In this document: piece by piece, positions 1 through 9,234 of the stretch
How positions within the stretch are numbered: the stretch's first letter is position 1
How the letters are laid out: the number at the start of each line of letters is the position of its first letter
Source: CBFHWU01 sp965659665
GTDB lineage: Bacteria > Bacteroidota > Bacteroidia > Flavobacteriales > Flavobacteriaceae
Assembly (NCBI GenBank): GCA_965659665.1
Contig: CBFHWU010000002.1
Coordinates: forward strand, 1 to 64,000
Length of the DNA stretch: 64,000 nt
Direction of reading: 5' to 3'
Program-made: the position numbers and the translations under genes
The notes under the pieces: generated by a model
The model's database searches: none
Told to the model about the DNA's origin: nothing
What the model saw: only the letters and a program-made list of their open reading frames with translations

Positions 1-2
1 AG

Positions 3-87
3 CGGAGAAAGAGGGATTCGAACCCCCGGAGGTGTGACCCTCAACAGTTTTCAAGACTGCCGCATTCGACCACTCTGCCATTTCTCC
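3..87 (-). tRNA. tRNA-Ser (anticodon UGA)
   Basis: Read on the minus strand, a complete cloverleaf is present. The acceptor stem GGAGAAA (from 81-87) pairs with TTTCTCC (from 4-10), followed by discriminator G. The anticodon loop CTTGAAA places TGA at plus positions 51-53, and the T arm contains GGTTCGAATCC. The arm between anticodon and T stems is long, as in class II serine tRNAs. CCA is not encoded (CT follows the discriminator), so it would be added post-transcriptionally. It reads UCA and related serine codons. Confidence 0.95.
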
Positions 88-173
88 AATGGGGTGCAAA
101 TATAAGTGCTTTTTTATCAAATAAAAACAGATTTTTGCATCAACATTTGATTACATTTATAAAAATATTTTTG

Positions 174-926
174 ATGGCCTATCCGTATGATTTGCTTGTT
201 CTACTATTAGCAGGATTAGCCGCAGGATTTATCAATACCATGGCTGGCGGTGGATCATTATTAACCTTGCCTTTGATGATTTTTTTGGGCTTACCACCAG
301 CAGTAGCCAATGGTACCAATCGAATAGCGATTGTCGTTTCGGCGTTATCTGCTACTGCAGGCTTTCGTAGCAAAGGCGTATCTACAAATCCATTTAATAT
401 CTATTTGGGAATATCCGCTTTATTAGGGGCACTTATTGGTGCCCAAATTGCGATTGATATCAAAGGAGAAGCTTTTAATCGAATTTTAGCAATTATAATG
501 ATTTTCGTGGTATTGACGATGATTTTTAAACCCAAAATCAAAGAATCTGTCTTAAAAGAGCGCTTAACAGGAAAGTATTTGTGGATGTCCATAATTGTTT
601 TCTTTTTTATTGGTATTTACGGAGGTTTTATTAATGCAGGAATAGGTTTTGTGATCATGCTTTTTCTCAACATGGTAAACCGAATGAATTTGGTACGCGT
701 TAATGCGACCAAAGTTGCTGTGGTATTTATTTATACGTTGGGTGCTTTAGCAACCTTTGCCCTAAGCGGAAAAATTCATTGGACATACGGAATTTTTTTA
801 GCCTCTGGGAATGCTTTGGGCGCATGGATAGCCTCGCGCTACACCGTCAAAAAAGGGGAAGGTATCATCAAAATGGTGATGATTATTATGGTGGTTGCTA
901 TGTCCATCAAATTGTGGGTTTTTTAA
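174..926 (+). CDS. TSUP family permease (TauE/SafE-like)
   Basis: Integral inner-membrane protein of 250 aa made almost entirely of hydrophobic helices, matching the TSUP (sulfite exporter TauE/SafE, DUF81) family; members move sulfite, sulfonates or other organic anions. The two-fold family repeat is visible as two related glycine-rich motifs, FINTMAGGGS near residues 19-28 and GGFINAGIGF near 150-159. I chose the ATG at 174. The frame opens further upstream only through a TTG at 135, which would add 13 residues before the typical family start. The gene converges on ribB with a 4-bp overlap of stop codons. The substrate cannot be told from sequence. Confidence 0.82.
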   Translation: MAYPYDLLVLLLAGLAAGFINTMAGGGSLLTLPLMIFLGLPPAVANGTNRIAIVVSALSATAGFRSKGVSTNPFNIYLGISALLGALIGAQIAIDIKGEAFNRILAIIMIFVVLTMIFKPKIKESVLKERLTGKYLWMSIIVFFFIGIYGGFINAGIGFVIMLFLNMVNRMNLVRVNATKVAVVFIYTLGALATFALSGKIHWTYGIFLASGNALGAWIASRYTVKKGEGIIKMVMIIMVVAMSIKLWVF

Positions 927-2059
927 TATTGGACGTAATCCACAATTGATAACCCATATCCAGACATACCTACGCGTTTTATTTTTTCGCTGTTAGAAAG
1001 TAAACGAATGTTATGAATGTTTAATTGATGGAGCATTTGTGCCCCGATACCAAAGTCTTTTTCATCCATTAAAATTGGAGGAGCGGCGATTTTTTTTCCA
1101 TTTTGAATTTGACGCAATTCACCAAGTCGATGTAGCAAATTTTCAGGCAATGGATTTTGATTAATAAACAAAATCGCTCCTTGGCCTTCCTCTTTTATTG
1201 AATTAAAAACAGGATCGAGTTTTCGATCTTCTGAGTTGGTAAGTGAACTCAATAAATCGTTGTCGGTTGTAAGAGAGTGAATACGGGTTAATATTGCTTC
1301 ATTTTTATTCCACTCACCAAGGGTAAGTGCAATGTGAATTTGGTCATTGGTGTTTTGTTGATAGGCGCGTAAACGAAATTCACCAAATCGAGTTTTTAAT
1401 TGAAAATCTTCACATAATTCGATCAAGCTATCATTTTTCATACGATACGAAATCAAATCATCAATACTGACCAATTTCAAGTTGAATTTATCAGCGACAT
1501 CTCTCAGTTCAGGAAGACGGGCCATGGAGCCATCCTCGTTCATAATTTCGACGATCACACCAGCCGGCTGAAAACCTGCCAATCGAGCAAAATCAATAGC
1601 AGCTTCGGTATGTCCCGTTCGACGCAATACGCCTCCCTCTTTCGCGGTTAAAGGAAAAACATGTCCTGGACGAATAAAATCTGTAGGTTTTGAAGAAGTG
1701 TTCACCAAAGCACGAACGGTTTTAGCGCGATCAGATGCTGATATTCCAGAAGTTACTCCTTCGCCATTAAGATCTACCGAAATGGTAAAAGCAGTACCCA
1801 TTGGATCGGTATTGGCATCAACCATGGGGTTTAGATGGAGCTTTTTGCAACGCTCCTCGGTCAATGGCGTACATATTAAACCTCGGCCATATTGGGCCAT
1901 AAAATTGATAATTTCAGGGGTTGTGATTTCTGCAGCGGCTACAAAATCTCCTTCATTTTCACGATTTTCGTCATCCACAACAATAATGACCTTACCGTTT
2001 TTTATGTCCTTAATGGCATCTTCTATGGAGTCTAATTTGATCATATTGGGGTGGATCAT
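923..2059 (-). CDS. ribB: 3,4-dihydroxy-2-butanone-4-phosphate synthase with degenerate GTP cyclohydrolase II domain
   Basis: Riboflavin biosynthesis, 378 aa. Residues about 7-205 form a full DHBP synthase domain that converts ribulose 5-phosphate to the four-carbon unit of riboflavin: DDENRENEGD at 29-38, then GISASDRAKT and RPGHVFPL, and GHTEAA further on. Residues about 213-372 align in layout with GTP cyclohydrolase II, keeping motifs such as GIGAQML and RLLSN. However, the zinc-binding Cys cluster (CLTGD...RCDC in active enzymes) and the QEGRGIGL loop are absent. I therefore expect only RibB activity, with a separate ribA elsewhere. The gene is the last of the ftsK-lolA-lptG-ribB run, starting 1 nt after lptG. 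Confidence 0.9.
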   Translation of the reverse strand: MIHPNMIKLDSIEDAIKDIKNGKVIIVVDDENRENEGDFVAAAEITTPEIINFMAQYGRGLICTPLTEERCKKLHLNPMVDANTDPMGTAFTISVDLNGEGVTSGISASDRAKTVRALVNTSSKPTDFIRPGHVFPLTAKEGGVLRRTGHTEAAIDFARLAGFQPAGVIVEIMNEDGSMARLPELRDVADKFNLKLVSIDDLISYRMKNDSLIELCEDFQLKTRFGEFRLRAYQQNTNDQIHIALTLGEWNKNEAILTRIHSLTTDNDLLSSLTNSEDRKLDPVFNSIKEEGQGAILFINQNPLPENLLHRLGELRQIQNGKKIAAPPILMDEKDFGIGAQMLHQLNIHNIRLLSNSEKIKRVGMSGYGLSIVDYVQY

Positions 2060-2060
2060 A

Positions 2061-3527
2061 TTATTTTTTTTTAAAGGTACGTTGAACTGGTTGTTTTAAA
2101 AAATGAAATAAATGGGTAAAAATAAAACCTATTCGATGCTTTACTGCATTAAAATCAAAAAAGGATTTATCTGAGCTCGCTTGACGTACCAAAAATAGCG
2201 CTAGAATAGTGAGAACAAAAGACGTAATCCAAGTACCCAAAAAACTACTCATGCTTCCATCTTCAGCACTATTTTTAAATAAGGTGCCTAAAAAATGATA
2301 ACTTAAAAAAATGAATAATGCTACTACTGCTGGAAGTCCAAATCCCCCTTTGCGAATGATAGCTCCCAGTGGTGCACCTACAAAAAACATCAATATTGCT
2401 GAAAATGCGATGGCGTATTTGTCATATAGCCATATCTTGTGAAGATTAATCACTTTTTCTTTGAGGAAAAAAACTTTCTTCTGAGATTTTACATTATCTA
2501 ATGTCGATTTCAACATAACATTGGATTGATTTAAAATACTAATTTGAGCTCTTTTTTCGTAGAGAGCTAGCATTTTTTCTATTCCTTCAAATGTGTTGTT
2601 TTGGCTTTTGGTTAAAGATTTTATTCCTATTCTTGAGTATAGGGTTTTTGCATACCCTTCGACTTCGTTATTAAGCTTAATATCGAGGGAATCAATACTG
2701 AGTTGCAATTCCAAAATGTTTTGCATTTTGTAGGTATTATTGTACTTTGTTTCCCTTAAGTCAACATCATTAAATCCTCCAAGATCAATATTCATGGTAT
2801 ACTTTCCGAATTCGACCCGTGTGTGTGGGTACTTTTTGTCAGTTTGGCTTTTTTTGGTGATAATTTCTTCATATCTATTTCCTTCGAACAATAACAATTG
2901 CAACCCATCATTGAATTCGTTATCGCTTTCTAATTTTCCTTCTTTGGCTTTTATGACTACAGTATTGACTTTCTGTTTATTTTTTTGGTGAACAATAACA
3001 TCTTTTAAAAATCGATTCTCTTTTCCATATTTATCCGCTACTTTAATGTTATTGTCTCCTATTTCATTAAATAAGCCTTCCGTTATAGCCAAAGCAGGAC
3101 GCATTTTTGCTAAATTTTTTCTAAGGTTATAGGTTTTAAATTCCGCATAAGGAATTACCGTATTGGCAATATAAAAAGTAATAAACGTAAGTAAGACATT
3201 CAGAACAATTAAAACCCTCATCGCTCTAAACAATGAAATTCCCGCTGATTTCATTGCCGCAAATTCATATCGTTCCGCAAAATTTCCAAAAGTCATGATG
3301 GAAGCCAACAATACTGTTAGGGGTAACACTAAAGGAATAAGTTTTGGGGAATAATAAAGAAGAAATCGCAAGATTACACTCAGGTCAAGGCCTTTTCCAG
3401 CAAATTCGTCAATAAAAACCCATACAGTTTGTAAAATGAAGATGAGCATCAAGATCATAAAAAAACTTACAAATGTGGACAAGAAGTTTTTTAAAATATA
3501 GCGATCAAGTATGGGAAGTTTTAACAT
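2061..3527 (-). CDS. LptF/LptG family lipopolysaccharide export permease
   Basis: 488-aa inner-membrane permease of the YjgP/YjgQ (LptF/LptG) family, part of the LptB2FG ABC transporter that extracts lipopolysaccharide from the inner membrane. Three N-terminal transmembrane helices (about residues 15-40, 55-75, 100-120) carry the conserved NFAERYEFAAMKSAGIS coupling-helix segment. A long periplasmic jellyroll-type domain follows, and three helices near 370-455 close the protein. It starts directly at the lolA stop codon, in one transcription unit with lolA, which fits an envelope-biogenesis operon. I cannot say from this alone whether it is the F or the G subunit. Confidence 0.88.
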   Translation of the reverse strand: MLKLPILDRYILKNFLSTFVSFFMILMLIFILQTVWVFIDEFAGKGLDLSVILRFLLYYSPKLIPLVLPLTVLLASIMTFGNFAERYEFAAMKSAGISLFRAMRVLIVLNVLLTFITFYIANTVIPYAEFKTYNLRKNLAKMRPALAITEGLFNEIGDNNIKVADKYGKENRFLKDVIVHQKNKQKVNTVVIKAKEGKLESDNEFNDGLQLLLFEGNRYEEIITKKSQTDKKYPHTRVEFGKYTMNIDLGGFNDVDLRETKYNNTYKMQNILELQLSIDSLDIKLNNEVEGYAKTLYSRIGIKSLTKSQNNTFEGIEKMLALYEKRAQISILNQSNVMLKSTLDNVKSQKKVFFLKEKVINLHKIWLYDKYAIAFSAILMFFVGAPLGAIIRKGGFGLPAVVALFIFLSYHFLGTLFKNSAEDGSMSSFLGTWITSFVLTILALFLVRQASSDKSFFDFNAVKHRIGFIFTHLFHFLKQPVQRTFKKK

Positions 3528-4157
3528 TTAATAGCGGTCAATGTAATAGGAGCTGTATTTTTTCTCGTCAAATATAAATAAATAAGGCCCAAAAGTAGCA
3601 TTAGGAATAAATGACTTGAGGGTAATTGTTGTTTCAGTTTTGTTCTTTCCCACTTCAATAAGTTTATGAATATGGTAACTGCTAGTATCAACTCCTAACA
3701 AGAGGTGCGACGTTTGAGATTCGGAATCAACAGGAATTAGTTTGATGTACTGAATGGTCTTATTTCCTAACCGCTGAGTGATATCCCAATTAAGCGTATA
3801 TCCTTCTTTGTAAAATTCAAATAAGTCATTGGGTTGTATAGTCATTGAGTCGGCATTTTCGATAGGTTGTATGGTTACTTCTTCATTTTCATCAATGATA
3901 GTGTACAATAAATTTCCGTCATTGATTTGCTTAATTCCCATAACTTCCAGTATGAATTTATTTTCATTGACTTTTAAAACTCCATTTTCACGCTGTTCGA
4001 CGCCTTCACTGCGATTAAACAGTCCATAGTTGAATTCAATATCCATCGTTGTATATTGTTGATGGGTGTTTGATACTTTATCAAGCAAAGTTTTAGCACG
4101 TGAATTTTCTTGAGCAGTGCAATGGACAAAAAAAAGGATAAATAAAATACGGATCAT
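3528..4157 (-). CDS. LolA-like outer membrane lipoprotein carrier
   Basis: Periplasmic protein of 209 aa. A short hydrophobic signal peptide (residues 1-14, ending around HCTAQ) is followed by a beta-rich domain beginning ..AKTLLDKVSNTHQQYTTMDIEFNYG, the usual start of LolA-like carriers that move lipoproteins from inner to outer membrane. The lack of a lipobox spacing typical of mature lipoproteins favours a soluble chaperone. It overlaps ftsK by 4 bp upstream and abuts lptG downstream, so it is almost surely co-transcribed with them. The family is divergent, so the exact cargo is inferred. Confidence 0.8.
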   Translation of the reverse strand: MIRILFILFFVHCTAQENSRAKTLLDKVSNTHQQYTTMDIEFNYGLFNRSEGVEQRENGVLKVNENKFILEVMGIKQINDGNLLYTIIDENEEVTIQPIENADSMTIQPNDLFEFYKEGYTLNWDITQRLGNKTIQYIKLIPVDSESQTSHLLLGVDTSSYHIHKLIEVGKNKTETTITLKSFIPNATFGPYLFIFDEKKYSSYYIDRY

Positions 4158-6412
4158 AATGATTGAGATTCTTTTTCTAAAAATTCGTGTAAGGAAATTA
4201 TATCGTTAAACAATACTTGTCGGGCCTTACTTCCTTCAAAAGGCCCAACAATACCAGCGGATTCCAACTGGTCGATGATACGACCAGCTCTGTTATATCC
4301 TAATTTTAATTTGCGTTGCAATAAAGATGCCGAACCTTGTTGTGCGTTGATGACAACTTCGGCAGCTTCTCGAAACATCGGATCACGATCATGAATATTA
4401 TTATCTAAAGTAGATCCAGTGTCCTCACCTACGTACTCGGGTAATTCATGTGCAGATGGATAAGCACGTTGTGAGCCAATATATTCGGTAATTTTATCAA
4501 CCTCAGGGGTATCCACAAAAGCACATTGCAACCGAGTAAGATCGTTTCCTTGAGTAAAGAGCATATCTCCTTGTCCAATAAGTTGATCAGCTCCTCCACT
4601 GTCTAATATTGTACGTGAATCCACTTTAGAGGTCACTCGAAAAGCGATACGAGCAGGAAAATTCGCTTTTATAATTCCGGTAATTACATTTACGGATGGA
4701 CGTTGAGTAGCTATAATTAAATGAATTCCTATGGCTCGAGCTAACTGTGCCAAACGAGCAATTGGACTTTCAACTTCTTTTCCTGCTGTCATAATCAGGT
4801 CCGCAAATTCGTCAACAACCAATACAATGTAAGGCAAATAGGCATGTCCTTCATGAGGATTAAGTGCTCGATGTTTAAACTTAGTATTGTATTCTTTGAT
4901 GTTTCTACACAAGGCGTTTTTGAGCATGTCATACCTTTTATCCATTTCGATACACAGTGAATTGAGCGTATGGATAACTTGCTTGTTGTCTGTTATTATT
5001 GCTTCTTCGACATCAGGCAAGCGCGCTAGATAATGCCGTTCAATTTTGTTAAATAGAGTGAGTTCAACTTTTTTAGGGTCAACCAATACAAATTTTATTT
5101 CGGCAGGGTGTTTTTTATAAAGTAAAGAGGTAAGTATGGTATTAAGGCCTACAGATTTACCTTGACCTGTAGCACCAGCCATAAGCAGATGAGGCATTTT
5201 TGCAAGATCTACAACATAAGTTTCGTTACTGATCGTTTTTCCTAATGCCAACGGTAATTCCATTTCGGCATTTTGGTAGTTTTTAGAAGCCAATACCGAT
5301 CGAATTGACACAATGGTTGGTTTTTTGTTGGGAACTTCAATCCCAATGGTTCCTTTACCTGGAATGGGGGCAATAATTCGAATTCCCAATGCAGAGAGTG
5401 AAAGGGCAATATCGTCTTCTAAATTTTTTATTTTTGAAATACGAATTCCAGCGGCAGGAACAATTTCATATAAAGTGACCGTAGGCCCGATAGTTGCCTT
5501 GATTTGGGCAATTCCTATCTTATAGTTTTTTAATGTTTCTACAATTTTTTCTTTATTTTCTTCTAGCTCATTTTCATTGATGGTGATCCCTTCATGTTTG
5601 TAGGATTTAAGTAACTCAAGGGTGGGCGATTTAAACTTTTTAAGATCTAGAGTAGGATCGAAAGGACCAAAATCATTGACTAATTTTTGTGCGCGTTGGG
5701 TTTCGGGTTTTTCTTCATTAATAACATCTACCACGAATTCAATATCTTCTCCCTTTTTTGAAGAAGGTGGAACAACAGAGGTTTCTGTATCCTCAATAGG
5801 CTCAGCAATGGATGTTTTTAATGTGACTTCTGGGGATGGTGGAAGATTTTCTTTCTGAGGTTGTTTAAAGAGTCGAGTAATCGTTTCAGGCCTAAATTTT
5901 AGTCGTATAATCAAAAAAACCATTAACCCAAAAAACAAGAGTAATCCCAACCCAAATGAACCAATATAGATGATTAACTGATTACTTATTTCATAGCCTA
6001 CAATTCCTCCAAGTAAAGGGTGCTCTCTAAAGGCAAAGCCCATAAATATTGATAGCCATAAACTAATACTCATACCCCATACCCAACTGTTGAGTAGTTT
6101 ATTGGATTGCGCTCCAACAAAAAGACTAAACCCACTTAAGAGAATTAGGAATCCCCAAATAAAAGCACCTATACCAACCAGTTGGTAAATAAAAAAATAC
6201 CCAACTAGCGCTCCAAATTTTTTGGCTATATTTTCTGTTTTTGCCGCTACATTTGTAAATTCATTTAAGTTACTCTGATCAACTTTCCAGGTGTTAAAAA
6301 AAGAAATAAAGGAACCAATGAGTAGAAAAGAAAGTAAAATAAAAAAGGCACCCAACAGTATTTGTTGCTGACGTGAGATGTTAAAAGAAGATTTTTTTTT
6401 TCTTTTTGTCAT
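4154..6412 (-). CDS. ftsK: DNA translocase FtsK/SpoIIIE family
   Basis: 752-aa septal DNA translocase that pumps chromosome dimers through the division site and activates XerCD recombination. Four transmembrane helices lie near residues 20-40, 70-100, 110-128 and 145-170. A charged linker (about 180-260) and the alpha/beta motor follow. Walker A is GATGQGKS (about 413-420), Walker B lies in IVLVVDEFADL, and the motif LARAIGIHLIIATQRPSVNVITG is easily seen. The C-terminal winged-helix gamma domain (LLQRKLKLGYNRAGRIIDQLE) reads KOPS-type sequences. It is the first gene of the ftsK-lolA-lptG-ribB operon, whose stop and start codons overlap or abut. Confidence 0.96.
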   Translation of the reverse strand: MTKRKKKSSFNISRQQQILLGAFFILLSFLLIGSFISFFNTWKVDQSNLNEFTNVAAKTENIAKKFGALVGYFFIYQLVGIGAFIWGFLILLSGFSLFVGAQSNKLLNSWVWGMSISLWLSIFMGFAFREHPLLGGIVGYEISNQLIIYIGSFGLGLLLFFGLMVFLIIRLKFRPETITRLFKQPQKENLPPSPEVTLKTSIAEPIEDTETSVVPPSSKKGEDIEFVVDVINEEKPETQRAQKLVNDFGPFDPTLDLKKFKSPTLELLKSYKHEGITINENELEENKEKIVETLKNYKIGIAQIKATIGPTVTLYEIVPAAGIRISKIKNLEDDIALSLSALGIRIIAPIPGKGTIGIEVPNKKPTIVSIRSVLASKNYQNAEMELPLALGKTISNETYVVDLAKMPHLLMAGATGQGKSVGLNTILTSLLYKKHPAEIKFVLVDPKKVELTLFNKIERHYLARLPDVEEAIITDNKQVIHTLNSLCIEMDKRYDMLKNALCRNIKEYNTKFKHRALNPHEGHAYLPYIVLVVDEFADLIMTAGKEVESPIARLAQLARAIGIHLIIATQRPSVNVITGIIKANFPARIAFRVTSKVDSRTILDSGGADQLIGQGDMLFTQGNDLTRLQCAFVDTPEVDKITEYIGSQRAYPSAHELPEYVGEDTGSTLDNNIHDRDPMFREAAEVVINAQQGSASLLQRKLKLGYNRAGRIIDQLESAGIVGPFEGSKARQVLFNDIISLHEFLEKESQSL

Positions 6413-6457
6413 AGTGCTTCACAAAAGTACAAATTAAAAACTTCAGTTTAAACAAAC

Positions 6458-6487
6458 AAAAAAGCCCGAAGATGAACGGGCTTTTTT
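6458..6487 (-). terminator. Rho-independent terminator after the peroxiredoxin-thioredoxin operon
   Basis: A perfect 11-bp inverted repeat (6458-6468 with 6477-6487) forms a stem AAAAAAGCCCG/CGGGCTTTTTT with an 8-nt loop. The A/T ends give a U-run on either strand, so it could stop transcription both ways. It lies 15 nt past the stop codon of the DUF6952 gene on the minus strand and upstream of the ftsK start. Confidence 0.9.
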
Positions 6488-6501
6488 AAAAATTAAGTCA
6501 C

Positions 6502-6759
6502 TTATTTATCGATAGAACCCAACACTCGACCCATAAAGGTGTTGAGAGCATCTTTGGAGTTCATACCTTCTTTAGTCATTTTGTGAACTTCTAAGGCTCC
6601 ATACATATTGGAAATCAGTTCACCGATTACGTCCAATTCATCGTCTTTTAGCGAGGAAACTTCGGTGAGGGACTCGAGGGTCTCAGCTGCTTCAACCACA
6701 AAATCTTCATCGTTATCAGCAATAAATTGAGTAAGATGTTTAATGATGGGTAATTTCAT
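6502..6759 (-). CDS. DUF6952-like small acidic protein
   Basis: 85-aa protein with no signal peptide or membrane segment, rich in Asp and Glu and predicted helical. The ATG at 6759 gives MKLPIIKHLTQFI; an in-frame extension to 6855 would run deep inside the thioredoxin gene and is less likely. It overlaps the 3' end of the thioredoxin gene by 20 bp, so translation is probably coupled. Small proteins of this type regularly follow thioredoxin and peroxiredoxin genes in Flavobacteriia. The function is unknown; context suggests a role linked to thiol redox defence. Confidence 0.75.
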   Translation of the reverse strand: MKLPIIKHLTQFIADNDEDFVVEAAETLESLTEVSSLKDDELDVIGELISNMYGALEVHKMTKEGMNSKDALNTFMGRVLGSIDK

Positions 6760-7054
6760 CGATAAAAGTTTTGAGAACGTCTGCTTTATTCGTTTGTTTT
6801 TGTCCAACGAGTTGACCGCTTTTAAAAGCCGCAAAAGTGGGTAAATTATCGACATTGGCTAACTTCCTTGAATTTGTAAACTTTTCGGCATCTACTAACA
6901 CAAAAATGGCTTCTTTATTTTCGGAAGCAAACTTTTTAAATTTAGGTTTTATGATCCGACAGTTTCCGCACCAACCAGCTGAATATTGAACAAAAACCGT
7001 TTCGTTTTCAGCGATGATTTGATCTAAGGTATCACTTGATAGTTCTTGGACCAT
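6740..7054 (-). CDS. Thioredoxin family protein
   Basis: 104-aa cytoplasmic thioredoxin fold. The active site is WCGNC (Cys at about 28 and 31) rather than the common WCGPC, and the cis-proline follows in NLPTFAAFKSG. It probably reduces the peroxiredoxin encoded 3 nt upstream in the same operon. The Asn between the active-site cysteines is unusual for a classical thioredoxin and may shift the redox potential. The gene ends inside the start of the DUF6952 gene. Confidence 0.9.
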   Translation of the reverse strand: MVQELSSDTLDQIIAENETVFVQYSAGWCGNCRIIKPKFKKFASENKEAIFVLVDAEKFTNSRKLANVDNLPTFAAFKSGQLVGQKQTNKADVLKTFIDEITHH

Positions 7055-7057
7055 AAC

Positions 7058-7696
7058 TTATTTTTTACTTAAATAACTGGCCACACTCTTGCTTGTTTCT
7101 TCAATAGCTTCAGCGCCATCCTCCCAATTCGCAGGACATACTTCACCGTTAACTTGATGATGAGCTAAAGCATCAATAAGGCGTAAAAATTCAGCAACGT
7201 TTCGACCTAATGGGCGATTGTTAATACTTTCATGCTGTACAATTCCTTCTTCGTCTATAATATAGGTTGCTCTAAAAGGCATAGCATCCCCTTTGATCAA
7301 CAGGGTATCGAGTTCATCATCATATACTTCATCCTCAATACTTAAAACACCTAACAAATTGGCTAAGTTTTTATTGGTATCTGCAAGTAAATTGTAAGTA
7401 ACTCCTTCAATACCACCGTTGTCCTTGGGTGTACTCAACCATGCAAAATGTACTTCAGGAGTATCACATGAGGCTCCAATGACAATAGTGTTGCGTTTTT
7501 CAAATTCAGGTAAGGCTTCCTGAAATGCATGAAGCTCTGTAGGACATACGTAGGTAAAGTCTTTTGGGTACCAGAACAGTACAACTTTTTTGTTGTTTTT
7601 TACTGCCTCTTCTAGAACGTTTACTTGAATAGTATCGCCCATTTCATTCATGGCATCAAGGGTAAGATTAGGAAATTTTTTTCCGACAATAGACAT
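7058..7696 (-). CDS. 2-Cys peroxiredoxin (AhpC/TSA family)
   Basis: 212-aa thiol peroxidase reducing hydrogen and organic peroxides. The peroxidatic cysteine is Cys51 in FTYVCPTELHAF, and the resolving cysteine is Cys187 in GEVCPANW, the pattern of typical 2-Cys AhpC-type enzymes. Insertions around 100-135 make it somewhat longer than the 187-aa AhpC of enterobacteria. It is the first gene of a three-gene operon with thioredoxin and DUF6952, so it is likely recycled by that thioredoxin. No OxyR-type site could be recognised upstream. Confidence 0.94.
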   Translation of the reverse strand: MSIVGKKFPNLTLDAMNEMGDTIQVNVLEEAVKNNKKVVLFWYPKDFTYVCPTELHAFQEALPEFEKRNTIVIGASCDTPEVHFAWLSTPKDNGGIEGVTYNLLADTNKNLANLLGVLSIEDEVYDDELDTLLIKGDAMPFRATYIIDEEGIVQHESINNRPLGRNVAEFLRLIDALAHHQVNGEVCPANWEDGAEAIEETSKSVASYLSKK

Positions 7697-7800
7697 ATTT
7701 TTTAATTTTTTAAGGTTATTAATTCAATACAAAAATAATGAAGTTTAGGTGTGAGAAGCTTATCTCTCAATTTTAATTTTTTATGGGACTATAAATGAAG

Positions 7801-9234
7801 TCAATGATTCAAATTCAATTGTTTTAGTTTAATATGGAAAGCAGCAAATAGAAGTGTCATAAAAGGACTAATCCAATTGAAAATTGCATAAATAAAGTAA
7901 TCGGCGACACTTACCCCTAAAACACCAGATTGATAGGCACCACATGTGTTCCATGGAATAAGAACTGAGGTGACAGTTCCTGAATCTTCAAGAGTTCTAC
8001 TTAAGTTTTCAGGAGCTAAATTTCGATCGTTATAAGCTTTTGAAAACATTTTTCCAGGAACAACTATGGACAAGTATTGATCTGAAGCAGTGATGTTAAT
8101 AGCTAAACACGATGCTACTGTACTGGCAAATAATTGAAAAGTTGATTTTGCCCACCTCAACAAGGCGTTACTAATGGAGGCAAGTGCTCCTATTCCATCC
8201 ATAATTCCTCCAAAGACCATGGCACAAATGATAAGCCAAATAGTTCCTAACATTCCTTCCATTCCTCCTGAAGTAAACAAATCGTTTAGCATACTATTTT
8301 CGGTAGTGATTTCAGTCGAAATCGTCATGGCATTCATGATCGCACGATATCCCCCTTCAAAAGTTAATTCGCTTGCTCCTACCAATTCCAACAGTACTTC
8401 TTGCTGAAATAATAAAGCACTCAAAGCTCCTAATAAAGATCCTATTAATAAGGCAACTAGGGGAGGGCTTTTACGAATTATCATAAAAATGACAAGAGCA
8501 GGAACAACAAACAACCCTAAATGAATAGAAAATTTTTGATCTATAGCGCTCATAATTGCACTAATATCTGTATTTCCACCGGAGTTGATCGTAAAACCAA
8601 TTATCAAAAATACAATGGTGGTGATGAGTATACTTGGGATCGTAGTGAGGGTCATATAACGTATGTGCGAAAATAAATCACCCCCAGCCATGGCCGGAGC
8701 TAGATTAGTTGTATCACTTAGAGGGGATAATTTATCCCCAAAATAAGCACCCGAAATTACGGCACCAGCTACCATACCTACAGGAATTCCCAAAGCTTTT
8801 CCAATACCTATAAGGGCTATTCCTACGGTTGCTGAAGTTGTCCAGCTACTTCCTGTTGCAAGTGATATGAGAGCACAAATAACAATACATGCTGGTAAAA
8901 ATATCGTGGGATGGATGAGTTGTAATCCGTAATAAATCATGGCAGGTATAATCCCTCCAATCAACCATGACCCTGCCAAAGCCCCTACAAAAAGTAAGAT
9001 CAAAATGGCTCCAGTTACTGATTTAAGGTTATCGGCAACCTTGTCCAGCATGGTTTTATAAGATATTCTGTTACAGAAACCCACTACAGCAGCTATAGCA
9101 CCCCCAATTAAAAGAATGAATTGATTGGACCCTCCAAGAGCATCATCTCCAAAAACCAAAACGTTGTAGGCTAGTAATACAACAAGTGAAACAAGTGGAA
9201 TAAGGGAAGTACGAAGTGATAAAGTTGTTTTCAC
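7801..9234 (-). CDS. nhaC: Na+/H+ antiporter NhaC family
   Basis: 477-aa polytopic inner-membrane protein with about 11-12 hydrophobic helices, matching the NhaC family. Members exchange sodium for protons, some malate-2H+ for lactate-Na+. Conserved stretches include SLATGSSWTTSATVGIAL, ISGAYFGDKLSPLSDTTNLA and SVLIPWNTCGAYQ. It stands alone between the peroxiredoxin operon and the divergent lpd gene. A sodium antiporter fits a marine habitat, but the transported organic ion, if any, cannot be read from sequence. Confidence 0.9.
   Translation of the reverse strand: MKTTLSLRTSLIPLVSLVVLLAYNVLVFGDDALGGSNQFILLIGGAIAAVVGFCNRISYKTMLDKVADNLKSVTGAILILLFVGALAGSWLIGGIIPAMIYYGLQLIHPTIFLPACIVICALISLATGSSWTTSATVGIALIGIGKALGIPVGMVAGAVISGAYFGDKLSPLSDTTNLAPAMAGGDLFSHIRYMTLTTIPSILITTIVFLIIGFTINSGGNTDISAIMSAIDQKFSIHLGLFVVPALVIFMIIRKSPPLVALLIGSLLGALSALLFQQEVLLELVGASELTFEGGYRAIMNAMTISTEITTENSMLNDLFTSGGMEGMLGTIWLIICAMVFGGIMDGIGALASISNALLRWAKSTFQLFASTVASCLAINITASDQYLSIVVPGKMFSKAYNDRNLAPENLSRTLEDSGTVTSVLIPWNTCGAYQSGVLGVSVADYFIYAIFNWISPFMTLLFAAFHIKLKQLNLNH

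Noticed and set aside
135..173. 13-residue upstream extension of the TSUP permease via TTG
   Set aside because: An ATG at 174 gives the standard family start; the extension is AT-rich and unsupported.
1698..2099. 133-codon frame on the plus strand inside ribB
   Set aside because: Antisense shadow of a clear enzyme gene; composition has no protein character of its own.
6760..6855. N-terminal extension of the DUF6952 protein
   Set aside because: It runs inside the thioredoxin gene in another frame; the ATG at 6759 gives the expected small protein.
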